DNA from: Oscillospiraceae bacterium | Lineage (GTDB): Bacteria > Bacillota > Clostridia > Oscillospirales > Oscillospiraceae | Length of the DNA stretch: 61,167 nt | Reading direction: 5' to 3' | Assembly: GCA_017624715.1 (NCBI GenBank) | Contig: JAGAMN010000013.1 | Location: 1-61,167, forward strand | Part shown: in pieces, positions 15,805-24,076 of the stretch | Layout of the letters: each line of letters starts with the position of its first letter | Numbering within the stretch: the stretch's first letter is position 1 | Translations under genes and position numbers: made by a program | The notes under the pieces: model-generated | Databases searched by the model: none | What the model saw: only the letters and a program-made list of their open reading frames with translations | What the model was told of the DNA's origin: nothing

Positions 15805-17847
15805 ATGAAAAAACTTATTTCCCTGATCCTGGCCCTTGCCATGGTGTTCAGCCTGGCGATGCCCGCTATGGCGGCAGAGATCACAGGTGAGAGCAACACC
15901 GACGACCCCACAAAGGGCAACGTCACCGCAAGCTATACCCCCGACATTAAATTCACAGGTATGGAATATATCGGCGAAGAAGCCACTTATAACGCAGACA
16001 CCAATACATATACCGTTGTGGTCCCCGCAGGCACCACCACGAACGTGGATGTAGGCGTTAAATTGACCGGCACTAATTTGGATCTTGCAGAGGGCTGCAC
16101 CCATCTGCAATTGAAAGAGGTCGAGTCTACTTATGGAGAATGGATATACTCGACTGAAGATTTAATTTTGCATGAATTTGAAGAGATCTGCTATGTCCGT
16201 ACCGATGGTTGGTGGGTAACCTGGCAGTATTCCAACGATGGCGGTGCAACATGGAGCGACGAAATCCTCAGAATTGAAATAAAGCATGGTTATTCCGTCA
16301 CCGTAAACCAGTCTACGAACGGTTCTGTTTCTGCTGACAAGACCTTGGTTGCACCCGGCGATACTGTTTCTTTGAATGTATCCCCCGCTGATGGCTACGA
16401 GCTGGACGCCCTGACCGTTACCGATGCAGACGGCACCCCCGTAACCGTTGAAAACAACCAGTTCACTATGCCCGCAAAGGCTGTTACCGTTGCCGCAACC
16501 TTTAAGGAAGCGGTCACCACCGCAGAAGCCAAGTGGGGCGCTTCCAAGGACAGCCTGACCAGCAGCGGCACTCTGGCGGAGGCCATCGCCGCGGCACAGG
16601 CGGACAGCACCGTCAAGTACATCCAGCTGCAGAGCGATGTGACTGCTGAAAGCAGCTTTGTGATCACCTCCGGCGAGTTCACCATCGACCTGAACGGCCA
16701 TACCGTGACCTACAACGGCTACACCTTTTCCTTGCAAAAAAGCGGCACGAAAGTGACCTTTGCCGATTCCGGCACCACCGGCGCTGTGACCAGCGGGGCT
16801 GCGAGCGCCCCCGCAATTGATCTGTATAACGGCGCTGAGGTCCTGATCACCGGCGGCAGCTATTCCGGCAATTATGCTTTGTCAATCGACAGCTCTTGCT
16901 CCGCCGCGATCACCGGCGGCACCTTCACCGGCGCCGACGGCTTTGCGATCAACAACAGCGGCACCCTGACCATCAGCGGCGGCACCATCCACTCCAGCAG
17001 CTTGGCCAACATAGCTGTCAGCGGCACAACCACCATTACCGGCGGCACCTTTGACGGCAGCGGCACTAGGGGTAACTTCGCCTACTGGAGCGGCACGCTG
17101 GACCTGAGCGGTTACAGCAATGTCACCGGCCTGAAGGTCTCCCAGTGGACCGGCAGCGACCTTGCTGTCAGTGATACCACCATCAAGCTGCCCGCGGGCT
17201 ACACCTTCGTGGACGGCAGCAATAACGCGGTCACCACCCTGGCATCCGGCACCGTCTACACCATCGCCGCAGTCACCACCTACACTGTGACCGTCACCAC
17301 TCCTCAGAACGGCACTGTCACCGCTGACAAGTCCACCGCCGCCGCAGACGATATCGTCACCCTGACCGTCACTCCCAATGCTGACTACCAGATTGGAACT
17401 GTCACCGTGAAGGATGCCGAGGGCAGCACCGTTACTTTCAACGAGACCGGCGCGGTAAGCGGCACTTATACATTTACCATGCCCGCATCCAATGTGACCG
17501 TAGAGGCGACCTTTACCGCGATTGAAAAGACCTCCGCCGATATCGCCTGGGGCTCCATGGCCTTTACCTACACCGACGGTGAGAACGGCGCTGAGGGTGC
17601 ATGGTCCAACGACGTCACCGGCGGCGGCACCGTCACCGTGACCAACACCGGCACCACCACCTTCACCGCTCAGGTTGCCTATACCGCTGAAGCTGACTAT
17701 GCCGAAATCGAAGGCTCCTTCGATGCTGCTTCCGCTGAACTGGCTGCTGAAGCCTACAAGACCTTCACCCTGACTCTGAAGAATCAGCCCGCAAAGGCCA
17801 TCCCCGCAGGCACCAAGATCGGTAGTGTGACCATTACCATCAACTAA
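15805..17847 (+). CDS. Large secreted surface protein with InlB-type repeats
   Basis: A 680-residue secreted protein. ATG at 15805 follows AAAGGAG; an upstream extension is only the repeat region. Signal peptide MKKLISLILALAMVFSLA ends at AMA-AE. Two bacterial B-repeat (InlB B-like) units are visible: YSVTVNQSTNGSVSADKT ... FTMPAKAVTVAATF, and YTVTVTTPQNGTVTADKS ... FTMPASNVTVEATF. Between them is a region of short repeats (ITGGSYSGN, ITGGTFTGA, ISGGTIHSS, ITGGTFDGS) typical of a right-handed beta-helix. The C-terminal ~105 residues repeat the domain of the preceding protein. It probably acts as an adhesin or matrix component at the cell surface. Confidence 0.88.
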   Translation: MKKLISLILALAMVFSLAMPAMAAEITGESNTDDPTKGNVTASYTPDIKFTGMEYIGEEATYNADTNTYTVVVPAGTTTNVDVGVKLTGTNLDLAEGCTHLQLKEVESTYGEWIYSTEDLILHEFEEICYVRTDGWWVTWQYSNDGGATWSDEILRIEIKHGYSVTVNQSTNGSVSADKTLVAPGDTVSLNVSPADGYELDALTVTDADGTPVTVENNQFTMPAKAVTVAATFKEAVTTAEAKWGASKDSLTSSGTLAEAIAAAQADSTVKYIQLQSDVTAESSFVITSGEFTIDLNGHTVTYNGYTFSLQKSGTKVTFADSGTTGAVTSGAASAPAIDLYNGAEVLITGGSYSGNYALSIDSSCSAAITGGTFTGADGFAINNSGTLTISGGTIHSSSLANIAVSGTTTITGGTFDGSGTRGNFAYWSGTLDLSGYSNVTGLKVSQWTGSDLAVSDTTIKLPAGYTFVDGSNNAVTTLASGTVYTIAAVTTYTVTVTTPQNGTVTADKSTAAADDIVTLTVTPNADYQIGTVTVKDAEGSTVTFNETGAVSGTYTFTMPASNVTVEATFTAIEKTSADIAWGSMAFTYTDGENGAEGAWSNDVTGGGTVTVTNTGTTTFTAQVAYTAEADYAEIEGSFDAASAELAAEAYKTFTLTLKNQPAKAIPAGTKIGSVTITIN

Positions 17848-17873
17848 GCTGCCGAAGGCTAAAAATACTTTCC

Positions 17874-17904
17874 GTCAAGGCGGGGCAACCCGTCCCGCCT
17901 TGAC
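17874..17904 (+). terminator. Terminator after the 680-residue surface protein
   Basis: GTCAAGGCGGG pairs with CCCGCCTTGAC, followed by CTTTTATC. Confidence 0.8.
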
Positions 17905-17971
17905 CTTTTATCAGTGAGCATAAAGCGATTTGTGCTTACTGATAAGAGAAACGGAAAGGAGCATGACCGCT

Positions 17972-18457
17972 TTGAAAAAAAAGCAAAAGAAAAATTACAT
18001 ATTACCTCTGGCGGCTGTGCTGTGCGTTCTGTCTATCGCTGTGATGATATTTGCATTGACACGGCAAGAGGTTCAAACGGAAATGGGAGAATTTACCCCG
18101 CCGCCCTTTGATGCCGCCGCACAGGTCGGTACGCCCGTTGTCCCCGACGGACTGGGCTACAGTGAACTGGATTGCCAAGCCTACAAAGTGTCCCTCTGCG
18201 GCAAGCTGGACACCAGCGGCGACCTCTGGCTGACCAACCCGGAAAGCAACGAAGTCTGGCTGAAGGTTCGAGTGCTGGATGCCAAGGGCAATATTCTCGG
18301 GGAAACCGGGCTTGTCAGACCCGGCGAGTATGTGCAGACAGTCGAACTTACTACCATCCCCAAATCGGGAACCCCTATCACCTTGAAAATCATGGCCTAT
18401 GAACCGGACACCTACTACTCCGCCGGTGCCGCCAGCCTGAATACCACGTTTGCATAA
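17972..18457 (+). CDS. Membrane-anchored extracellular protein, paralogue of 14514-15053
   Basis: About 161 residues: a lysine-rich start (KKKQKKNY), a membrane helix (ILPLAAVLCVLSIAVMIFAL) and an extracellular beta domain with WLTNPESNEVWLKVRVLD and GLVRPGEYVQTVEL. The layout and these motifs match the first protein of the cluster. The start is uncertain: GGAG is one base from an ATG at 17963 but ten bases from a TTG at 17972, so I prefer the TTG. It lies 11 bp upstream of the sortase-tailed protein, with which it is probably co-translated. Confidence 0.75.
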   Translation: MKKKQKKNYILPLAAVLCVLSIAVMIFALTRQEVQTEMGEFTPPPFDAAAQVGTPVVPDGLGYSELDCQAYKVSLCGKLDTSGDLWLTNPESNEVWLKVRVLDAKGNILGETGLVRPGEYVQTVELTTIPKSGTPITLKIMAYEPDTYYSAGAASLNTTFA

Positions 18458-18468
18458 GGAGGGACACC

Positions 18469-19143
18469 ATGAGAAAAACGATTGCATTATTCCTGTCGCT
18501 GTTTTTGCTGCTGTCCCAAAGTGTGGCAGCATTTGCTATAGAGGAAGAAAAGCAGGCAGATGTGTACGCAAGGGCGGTGCGGACTACCGTTGGCGTTTAC
18601 CCGTCCGAGATTGACGATGACACCGCCGAGGTGACCACAGAGGACGATATTACCATCACCGTTACGGACATTCCGGAGGGTGCTGTCAGGCTGATGGTGG
18701 TTCCCGTGCCAAAAACGGAACGGGAAGCCTGGGCCTGGATCACAGCCTGCCTGGAAGATACCGGCACCCCCATCCACACCTTTGACATCTACTTCGAGGA
18801 CGCGGCCGGAAACCGCATCAATGCCGACGGCGCAACGGTTACCATTGACTGTCCCCATTGCAGCGGAACCCCCAAGGTCTGCTCCCTGACCACAAACGGA
18901 GCCGTCCGCATCCTGAACGACAGCGCCAATGGCGCATCGGTGACCTTCACCACCGACGGCAGCAGCTATTATGTCATAGCGGACAAGGCTCCTGCTGACC
19001 ACCCCGGCGATACAGACATCCCCCAGACCGGAGATAACAGCAATATCGTCCTCTGGAGCGGTATTCTGGTTCTGTCCGTAATCGCTCTGTTCTTCCTGAT
19101 TTTCTGGAAGCGCAGAAAGAACGGTGAAGAAGCAAATAAATAA
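18469..19143 (+). CDS. Secreted protein with sortase-type sorting signal
   Basis: A 224-residue protein with signal peptide (MRKTIALFLSLFLLLSQSVA), an extracellular domain and a C-terminal cell-wall sorting signal: IPQTGD, a hydrophobic helix (IVLWSGILVLSVIALFFLIF) and the positive tail WKRRKNGEE. The motif has Ile for the usual Leu of LPxTG. The middle holds CPHC (about residue 125), which could bind metal or form a disulphide. It should be covalently attached to peptidoglycan by a sortase encoded elsewhere. It is the last gene of the surface cluster. AGGAGG precedes the start. Confidence 0.88.
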   Translation: MRKTIALFLSLFLLLSQSVAAFAIEEEKQADVYARAVRTTVGVYPSEIDDDTAEVTTEDDITITVTDIPEGAVRLMVVPVPKTEREAWAWITACLEDTGTPIHTFDIYFEDAAGNRINADGATVTIDCPHCSGTPKVCSLTTNGAVRILNDSANGASVTFTTDGSSYYVIADKAPADHPGDTDIPQTGDNSNIVLWSGILVLSVIALFFLIFWKRRKNGEEANK

Positions 19144-19176
19144 TATCTACAATCGTGGGGAAAGTGAGCGAAAAAT

Positions 19177-21165
19177 ATGTATCGACTGATAGAACTGAAT
19201 CCGCAATTACAGAACTTTGCCGGGGACATTGATCTGCGTATGTTCCTGTACCGTGCCACCAAGGGCCGTATCCTGGCTCCCAGTCAGACACTGAACGATT
19301 TTGCCAACGCGCACGATAACTACGGCTTCCACCATGTGGACGGAGGCTGGTACTACCGGGAGTGGGCACCTTCCGCTTATCAGCTCTATCTGGAAGGTGA
19401 GTTCAACGGCTGGAACCAGACCTCCCACCCCCTGAAGCCCATCGGCAACGGCAACTGGGAGCTGTATCTCGAGGGCGACGATGCCCTGTGGGATGGCTGC
19501 AAGGTCAAGACCGTGGTGGACTACAACCTGACCCGCACCGAGCATCTGCCCCTGTACACCCGCCGTGCCGTGCAGAATAAGTCCAACAACTCCTTCGAGG
19601 CAGAGGTGGTGGATGACCGCAAGGTTTTCCCCTGGACCGATGCCGGTTTCGTGGGGGAGGATAAGCTGTATATTTACGAAGCCCATGTGGGTATGGCCCA
19701 GGAGGAAGGTCGCGTTGGCACCTACCGGGAGTTTGCCGACATTACCCTAAACCATATTAAGAAAGCCGGTTATAATACCATCCAGCTGATGGCAATTATG
19801 GAGCACCCCTATTACGGCTCCTTCGGTTATCAGGTATCCAACTTCTATGCCGCATCCTCCTGGTTCGGCAAGCCCGATGATCTGAAATATCTGGTGAACA
19901 AGGCCCACAGCATGGGCATCCGGGTTCTGCTGGATCTGGTTCACTCCCACGCTGTCAAGAACACTGCCGAGGGCATCAATATGTTCGACGGTACCGTGTA
20001 CCAGTTCTTCCACGACGGGGAAAAGGGCGAGCATCCTGCCTGGGGTACCAAGTGCTTCGACTATGGTAAGACCGGCGTGCTCCACTTCCTGCTGTCCAAT
20101 CTGAAATTCTGGATGACCGAGTACCATTTCGACGGCTTCCGTTTTGACGGCATCACCTCTATGCTGTATCATGACCACGGCCTGGGAACCGACTTCAATG
20201 ACAATTCCAAATACTTCTCCTACAATACCCATGTGGAGGCCATCACTTATCTCCAGCTTGCCAATGAGCTGATCCGGGAAGTGAATCCCAGGGCCATCAC
20301 CATTGCGGAGGATATGTCTGGTATGCCCGGTATGGCGCTTCCCATCGAGGACGGCGGCATCGGCTTCGACTACCGTCTGGGCATGGGTCTGCCTGATATG
20401 TGGATCAAGGCGGTTAAGACCCCGGATGTGACTTGGGATATTAACAAAATGTGGGGTGATATGTGCCTGCGCCGTCCCGGTGAGAACACCATCGCCTATG
20501 TGGAATCCCACGATCAGGCACTGGTGGGCGACAAGACCATGATCTTCCGTCTGGCGGACGCTGCTATGTACACCGACATGAATAAGGACTGCCACAACGA
20601 TGTGATCGACCGTGCTATTGCTCTGCACAAGATGATCCGCCTGTTCACCCTGGCAGGCGGCGAAGGCTACCTGAACTTCATGGGCAACGAGTTCGGCCAT
20701 CCCGAATGGATCGACTTCCCCCGTGAGGGCAACGGCTGGAGCTTCCACTACTGCCGCCGTCAGTGGAGCCTGAAGGAAAACGATCTGCTGAAATACCAGT
20801 GGCTGAATGACTTTGACCGGGATATGGTTGCGGTCACGAAAGAGAATAATATGTTCAAGCAGCGCATGGCGGACATGATGCTGATGAAGGCTCCGGAACA
20901 GACCTGTGCGTTTTATCGCGGCAGCTTGCTGTTTGTGTTTAACTGGCATCCTAATAACAGCCTGAACAATGTTCTGATCCCTGTCCACCAGCCCGGTGAG
21001 TATACGGTGGTTCTGTCCTCGGATGATCCTAAGTATGGTGGCTTTAACAATGTAAGAAAGCAGACCTATTCCTCCAAGATGTTTGACGGCAAGCATTATG
21101 TGGAGCTGTACATTCCTGCCAGAACCTGTTTTGTGCTGAAGGAGAAAGTGATCCTTCCGGGCTAA
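19177..21165 (+). CDS. glgB: 1,4-alpha-glucan branching enzyme, eukaryotic-like type (GH13)
   Basis: A 662-residue GH13 alpha-glucan branching enzyme that cuts alpha-1,4 chains and rejoins them as alpha-1,6 branches in glycogen. It has an N-terminal CBM48 (YREWAPSAYQLYLEGEFNGW, about residues 65-90), the TIM barrel and a C-terminal beta domain. Catalytic residues are visible: nucleophile D324 in DGFRFDGIT, acid/base E378 in TIAEDMSG and D446 in ESHDQALVGDKT. The length and the signature around QALVGDKT are those of the GH13_8 (plant/animal-like) subfamily rather than the common bacterial GlgB. No other glycogen gene is nearby. Confidence 0.93.
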   Translation: MYRLIELNPQLQNFAGDIDLRMFLYRATKGRILAPSQTLNDFANAHDNYGFHHVDGGWYYREWAPSAYQLYLEGEFNGWNQTSHPLKPIGNGNWELYLEGDDALWDGCKVKTVVDYNLTRTEHLPLYTRRAVQNKSNNSFEAEVVDDRKVFPWTDAGFVGEDKLYIYEAHVGMAQEEGRVGTYREFADITLNHIKKAGYNTIQLMAIMEHPYYGSFGYQVSNFYAASSWFGKPDDLKYLVNKAHSMGIRVLLDLVHSHAVKNTAEGINMFDGTVYQFFHDGEKGEHPAWGTKCFDYGKTGVLHFLLSNLKFWMTEYHFDGFRFDGITSMLYHDHGLGTDFNDNSKYFSYNTHVEAITYLQLANELIREVNPRAITIAEDMSGMPGMALPIEDGGIGFDYRLGMGLPDMWIKAVKTPDVTWDINKMWGDMCLRRPGENTIAYVESHDQALVGDKTMIFRLADAAMYTDMNKDCHNDVIDRAIALHKMIRLFTLAGGEGYLNFMGNEFGHPEWIDFPREGNGWSFHYCRRQWSLKENDLLKYQWLNDFDRDMVAVTKENNMFKQRMADMMLMKAPEQTCAFYRGSLLFVFNWHPNNSLNNVLIPVHQPGEYTVVLSSDDPKYGGFNNVRKQTYSSKMFDGKHYVELYIPARTCFVLKEKVILPG

Positions 21166-21226
21166 AAGGATCATCATTGCATTTGTAGACTTAGGAGAAA
21201 TACACAACCCATTGAAGCAGGCAAGA

Positions 21227-21457
21227 ATGTATTTCAAACCGGGATGGATCGTCAACCAGGTCAACAGTTACAGCCTGCGCTATGTGGGTCTTGTCAATGA
21301 ACTGCTTACCAGCGGCTTCACGCTGCGGGAATATCATCGATGGCGAACGGTAATTCATTTGGCTCATCCAGGTCACGATGCACTTCCGGGTTCCGGTGTG
21401 TTTGCTCAGGCGCTTCGTGATGCAGGTTACCCAGTGATTGATGCGGAGGATATTTGA
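21227..21457 (+). CDS. Small hypothetical protein
   Basis: An open frame of about 76 residues from ATG 21227 (MYFKPGWIVNQVNSYSLRYV), with normal-looking composition and ending PVIDAEDI. No ribosome site is close; an AGGAG lies 30 bp upstream and would better serve an in-frame TTG at 21212. I recognise no family. It may be a real small gene or the remnant of a longer one at the edge of the accessory island. The flanks, 21166-21226 and 21458-21502, hold nothing else. Confidence 0.35.
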   Translation: MYFKPGWIVNQVNSYSLRYVGLVNELLTSGFTLREYHRWRTVIHLAHPGHDALPGSGVFAQALRDAGYPVIDAEDI

Positions 21458-21502
21458 GCTTCTCGTTGTTTATGGCAACCAATATTTTGTCATTACTGAC
21501 AG

Positions 21503-21554
21503 TTGCAATTTTGAAAATTCCAAGGTAACATACCAAAAACTTTTTGGAGGTGTG
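21503..21554 (+). promoter_or_regulatory. Promoter and dyad of the DUF6809-like gene (copy 2)
   Basis: TTGCAA (21503-21508), 17-bp spacer, TAACAT (21526-21531). The dyad half CATACC (21529-21534) is followed by GGTGTG (21549-21554) where copy 1 has GGTATG. Boxes and spacer length are the same as at 3679-3707 although the spacers differ. Confidence 0.65.
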
Positions 21555-21559
21555 TTCCT

Positions 21560-21859
21560 ATGAATCCATATATCGAGAAAATAAAACAGCACATTGCAGA
21601 TAGTCTGTTGGACTTTTGTGATGCAGATTCGGTTCTGGGATTACTGTATGAATGCTATAATGAGAATCATCCTTATGACAATGAGGAAATCAAGGCAGAC
21701 TACAATGCACTTTACCAGGCGATGAATGGCATGCCGCTGCGGGAGATGGACAAGATGATCTATCCAGTGTGCAAGCTTTGTCGGGATCACGAGCAGGCGG
21801 GGTTCATTGAGGGAATTAAAGTTGGTATGCGTTTGGAACAGGAACTGACAACGGAATAG
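21560..21859 (+). CDS. DUF6809-like small protein (copy 2)
   Basis: A 99-residue paralogue of the protein at 3738-4037, starting MNPYIEKIKQHIADSLL after GGAGG. The cores are near-identical (LYECYNENHPYDNEEIKADY, IYPVCKLCRDHE, GFIEGIKVGMRLEQELTTE). It is predicted to be cytoplasmic and helical. It lies at the start of the second accessory island, again with its own promoter and a terminator directly after. Function unknown. The repeated use of the same gene plus control region in two islands suggests a selected role, perhaps linked to mobile elements. Confidence 0.82.
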   Translation: MNPYIEKIKQHIADSLLDFCDADSVLGLLYECYNENHPYDNEEIKADYNALYQAMNGMPLREMDKMIYPVCKLCRDHEQAGFIEGIKVGMRLEQELTTE

Positions 21860-21865
21860 TTGAAC

Positions 21866-21893
21866 AGCACCATCCAGGTCTATGGATGGTGCT
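21866..21893 (+). terminator. Terminator after DUF6809-like copy 2
   Basis: AGCACCATCCA pairs with TGGATGGTGCT, followed by CTTTT; seven bases after the stop codon. Confidence 0.85.
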
Positions 21894-21954
21894 CTTTTGA
21901 TAAGGAGAGCAAGTGTAAACACTATGTATATTCTGATTGGCAATGGAAATACTG

Positions 21955-21983
21955 TTGACATTACTTCGGCATACCGATATAAT
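21955..21983 (+). promoter_or_regulatory. Consensus promoter of the XRE/nucleotidyltransferase pair
   Basis: TTGACA (21955-21960), exactly 17 bp, TATAAT (21978-21983): a full sigma-A consensus, so strong unless repressed. The XRE protein encoded downstream is the natural candidate repressor. Confidence 0.85.
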
Positions 21984-22009
21984 GATAATAGAAGAAAGGA
22001 GGAACGCTT

Positions 22010-22597
22010 ATGTCTATCAATGAAGTGTTGGCACAGAAGAATATTACTAAGTATCGTCTGTGGAAAGAGAGTGGCGTACCGCAGGCAACGATCTCTGATA
22101 TTTGTACCGGCAAGACCAGCATTGAAAAGTGTTCCGCAGAAACCATTTACCGTATTGCAAGAGTATTGAATGTATCGATGGAGAGCTTAATTGCTCCAGC
22201 GGTGCAGCATGCAGAGGAAGAACGGCGGCGTCCATCTTTTGAACTGTTTAAGAGCAACACCTGCCATATGGTAAAGGACATGGGCGATATTCCGTTCATT
22301 ATTCAGCTTTTGGAAACCAATCAGATTCGCAAGCTCTACGAAAAGAAATGGTATCCGGAGGCATTGTATCTTCTTGCAATGCTGGATTACTTATCCAGAG
22401 AAAACCATGTTCCCATTTGTAAAAACTATAACGACATCCGTACAGCAAAGCTGCAACGGCCGGTGTATCCTTCCAGTGTTGTTATTATGTGCAAGACACT
22501 AAAATCGGATGCACCCAAAGAAGAATGTTATCGGATGGCGATTCCGGAGTTCTTACGGTTTAACATCGTAGAGAGTGAGGTGCGCAATGTCTGCTGA
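22010..22597 (+). CDS. XRE-family HTH protein, antitoxin-like
   Basis: A 195-residue protein. Residues 1-65 form an XRE helix-turn-helix (INEVLAQKNITKYRLWKESG, PQATISDICTGKT, ETIYRIARVLNVSMESLI). The rest is helical and unassigned, with KKWYPEALYLLAMLDYLS. AGAAAGGAGG precedes the ATG. The stop codon overlaps the next start, so the nucleotidyltransferase is translated with it. This order, DNA-binding protein first and AbiEii-like nucleotidyltransferase second, is that of type IV-like toxin-antitoxin pairs. It probably represses its own strong promoter. Confidence 0.85.
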   Translation: MSINEVLAQKNITKYRLWKESGVPQATISDICTGKTSIEKCSAETIYRIARVLNVSMESLIAPAVQHAEEERRRPSFELFKSNTCHMVKDMGDIPFIIQLLETNQIRKLYEKKWYPEALYLLAMLDYLSRENHVPICKNYNDIRTAKLQRPVYPSSVVIMCKTLKSDAPKEECYRMAIPEFLRFNIVESEVRNVC

Positions 22598-23315
22598 GAT
22601 TACTTTTGGCAAAGACCAAATTGATAGCTATCTGAAAGAAGTAGCGAAGCAATACAAGAAGCTGAATAGAAAAAGAATGCCTGCGGAGATCACATTGATC
22701 GGCGGCGCATCAATTCTGATTAACTATGGATTCCGAGAATCCACGTATGATATCGATGCACTGATTCATGCTGCTTCTTCCATGAAGGATGCTATCAACT
22801 ATGTGACGGATACTATGGGACTGCCCAATGGATGGCTCAATGATGATTTCAAACACACAACCTCTTACACCCCCAGCCTGGTTTCATTTTCCAAGTACTA
22901 TCGGACGTTCTCCAACATGGTTACCATTCGGACGATCAGCGGGGAGTACCTGGTTGCAATGAAGTTGAGGGCTTTCCGCCAGTATAAGCATGACATTTCT
23001 GATATTGTTGGTATTCTTCGGGAGCATATGCGGACCGGCGATCCGCTGACCTACGAAAGGATCGATAAGGCTGTCCACGATCTGTATGACGGTTGGGAGC
23101 ATATGCCGGAGAATGCGCACAGCATGATCCGGAGCATTCTGGCGGATGAAGATATGGATGCACTGTACGATGCCTATGCACAGGAGGAATCTGCCGCAAA
23201 GGATGCGTTGCTGACTTTTGATGACAAGTATTCGGATGTGCTGAAAGAAGATAATCTCAGCGACATTTTGAGTCATCTGATGGCGAAGCAGAAAGAAGCG
23301 GCTGAGTCCGAATAA
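22587..23315 (+). CDS. AbiEii/DUF6036-like nucleotidyltransferase, toxin-like
   Basis: About 242 residues from the ATG at 22587, six bases after GAGG and overlapping the XRE stop. The N-terminal half has the minimal nucleotidyltransferase pattern: ITLIGGASILINYG, then ESTYDIDALI, giving GGxS and the acidic pair D-x-D. A supporting EYLVAMKLRAFR (the AbiEii-type K-x-x-A) follows. The C-terminal half is helical and acidic. AbiE-type toxins transfer nucleotides to tRNA or other targets and cause phage abortive infection; the assignment here is by motif only. Some DUF6036 proteins are of unknown role. Confidence 0.8.
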   Translation: MSAEITFGKDQIDSYLKEVAKQYKKLNRKRMPAEITLIGGASILINYGFRESTYDIDALIHAASSMKDAINYVTDTMGLPNGWLNDDFKHTTSYTPSLVSFSKYYRTFSNMVTIRTISGEYLVAMKLRAFRQYKHDISDIVGILREHMRTGDPLTYERIDKAVHDLYDGWEHMPENAHSMIRSILADEDMDALYDAYAQEESAAKDALLTFDDKYSDVLKEDNLSDILSHLMAKQKEAAESE

Positions 23316-23325
23316 GACAGATCAT

Positions 23326-23605
23326 CGGAACAATAGAGGCATTATCGGAATAATACAAAGTCGATTAGCGGAACAATACAGCCGCAAAACTGCTGTTGCA
23401 TCGCCGATTTCTGTAAGATTGTATCTACTTCATGTACCTTTGCCACTCCGATCAGGACGATGCTCAAAATGTTCTAAAAACAGTATATTTTGCGGGTAAA
23501 AAAGCGATTTGATCAAGTGAACGATACAAAGTATTAGGAAATGATGCATTGTAGCGGTAGGTGTTGCATTGCATTAAGCCGGAACATTGTATCAACTTGA
23601 TGTAC
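23326..23605 (+). repeat. Cluster of short repeats in a gene-free stretch
   Basis: CGGAAYAATA occurs at 23326-23335, 23346-23355 and 23369-23378, 20 and 23 bp apart. ATTGTATCTACTTCATGTAC (23418-23437) and ATTGTATCAACTTGATGTAC (23586-23605) match at 18 of 20 positions. No gene is visible between 23316 and 23770. Spaced repeats of this sort are seen at the ends of IS21- or Tn7-like elements, but no transposase for them is present. Confidence 0.5.
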
Positions 23606-23614
23606 GCTCCACGT

Positions 23615-23652
23615 AAAAAGCACCGGATTTCTTTCGAAATCCGGTGCTTTTC
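23615..23652. terminator. Bidirectional terminator hairpin
   Basis: AAAAGCACCGGATTT pairs perfectly with AAATCCGGTGCTTTT (15 bp, 6-nt loop), with A/T runs on both sides. Confidence 0.85.
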
Positions 23653-23770
23653 TAACTTTTAGGGCTGTTTTGAAAACGGCCCGTCTCTTGTTTTGCACCG
23701 AACCAGTAAAAATGGACAATAGACAAAACGGCCCCCTGTGTAGGATAATAACTACACAGGGGGTATTGTT

Positions 23771-24076
23771 ATGCCAAAACGAAAATATACACATGTAAAG
23801 GCCGTAGAGGACATCATTCTGTCGATGCGAGCGGAAGGGCTGACCTTCAGAGAGATCGGTGACGAGTTAGGACTAAGTTATAAGCAAATGCGAGATTGGT
23901 CATATCGTCATAACCGTAAGCAACGGAACACAGCTATAGGGAAAGAATCTCGACCGAGAGGTCGTCCAAGGAAGGACGGGCAGCCACCTCGTCAAGACGT
24001 GCAGAAGGAACTTGCACGATTAAGAATGGAGAACAAACTATTGCGGGATTTTCTGCGGTCAACAGAAAGGAAGTGA
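23771..24076 (+). CDS. IS3-family transposase OrfA
   Basis: A 101-residue OrfA: an HTH (AEGLTFREIGDELGLSYKQM) for binding the inverted repeats, a basic linker (RPRGRPRKDG) and a C-terminal leucine-zipper-like helix (ELARLRMENKLLRDFLRS) for multimerisation. Its TGA overlaps the first codon of the OrfB frame (GTGA), where IS3 elements use a -1 frameshift or re-initiation to make the OrfAB transposase. The frame is intact. Confidence 0.92.
   Translation: MPKRKYTHVKAVEDIILSMRAEGLTFREIGDELGLSYKQMRDWSYRHNRKQRNTAIGKESRPRGRPRKDGQPPRQDVQKELARLRMENKLLRDFLRSTERK

Noticed and set aside
19747-21264. A 505-codon minus-strand frame opposite the branching enzyme
   Set aside because: Antisense shadow of a GC-rich gene with intact catalytic residues on the plus strand.
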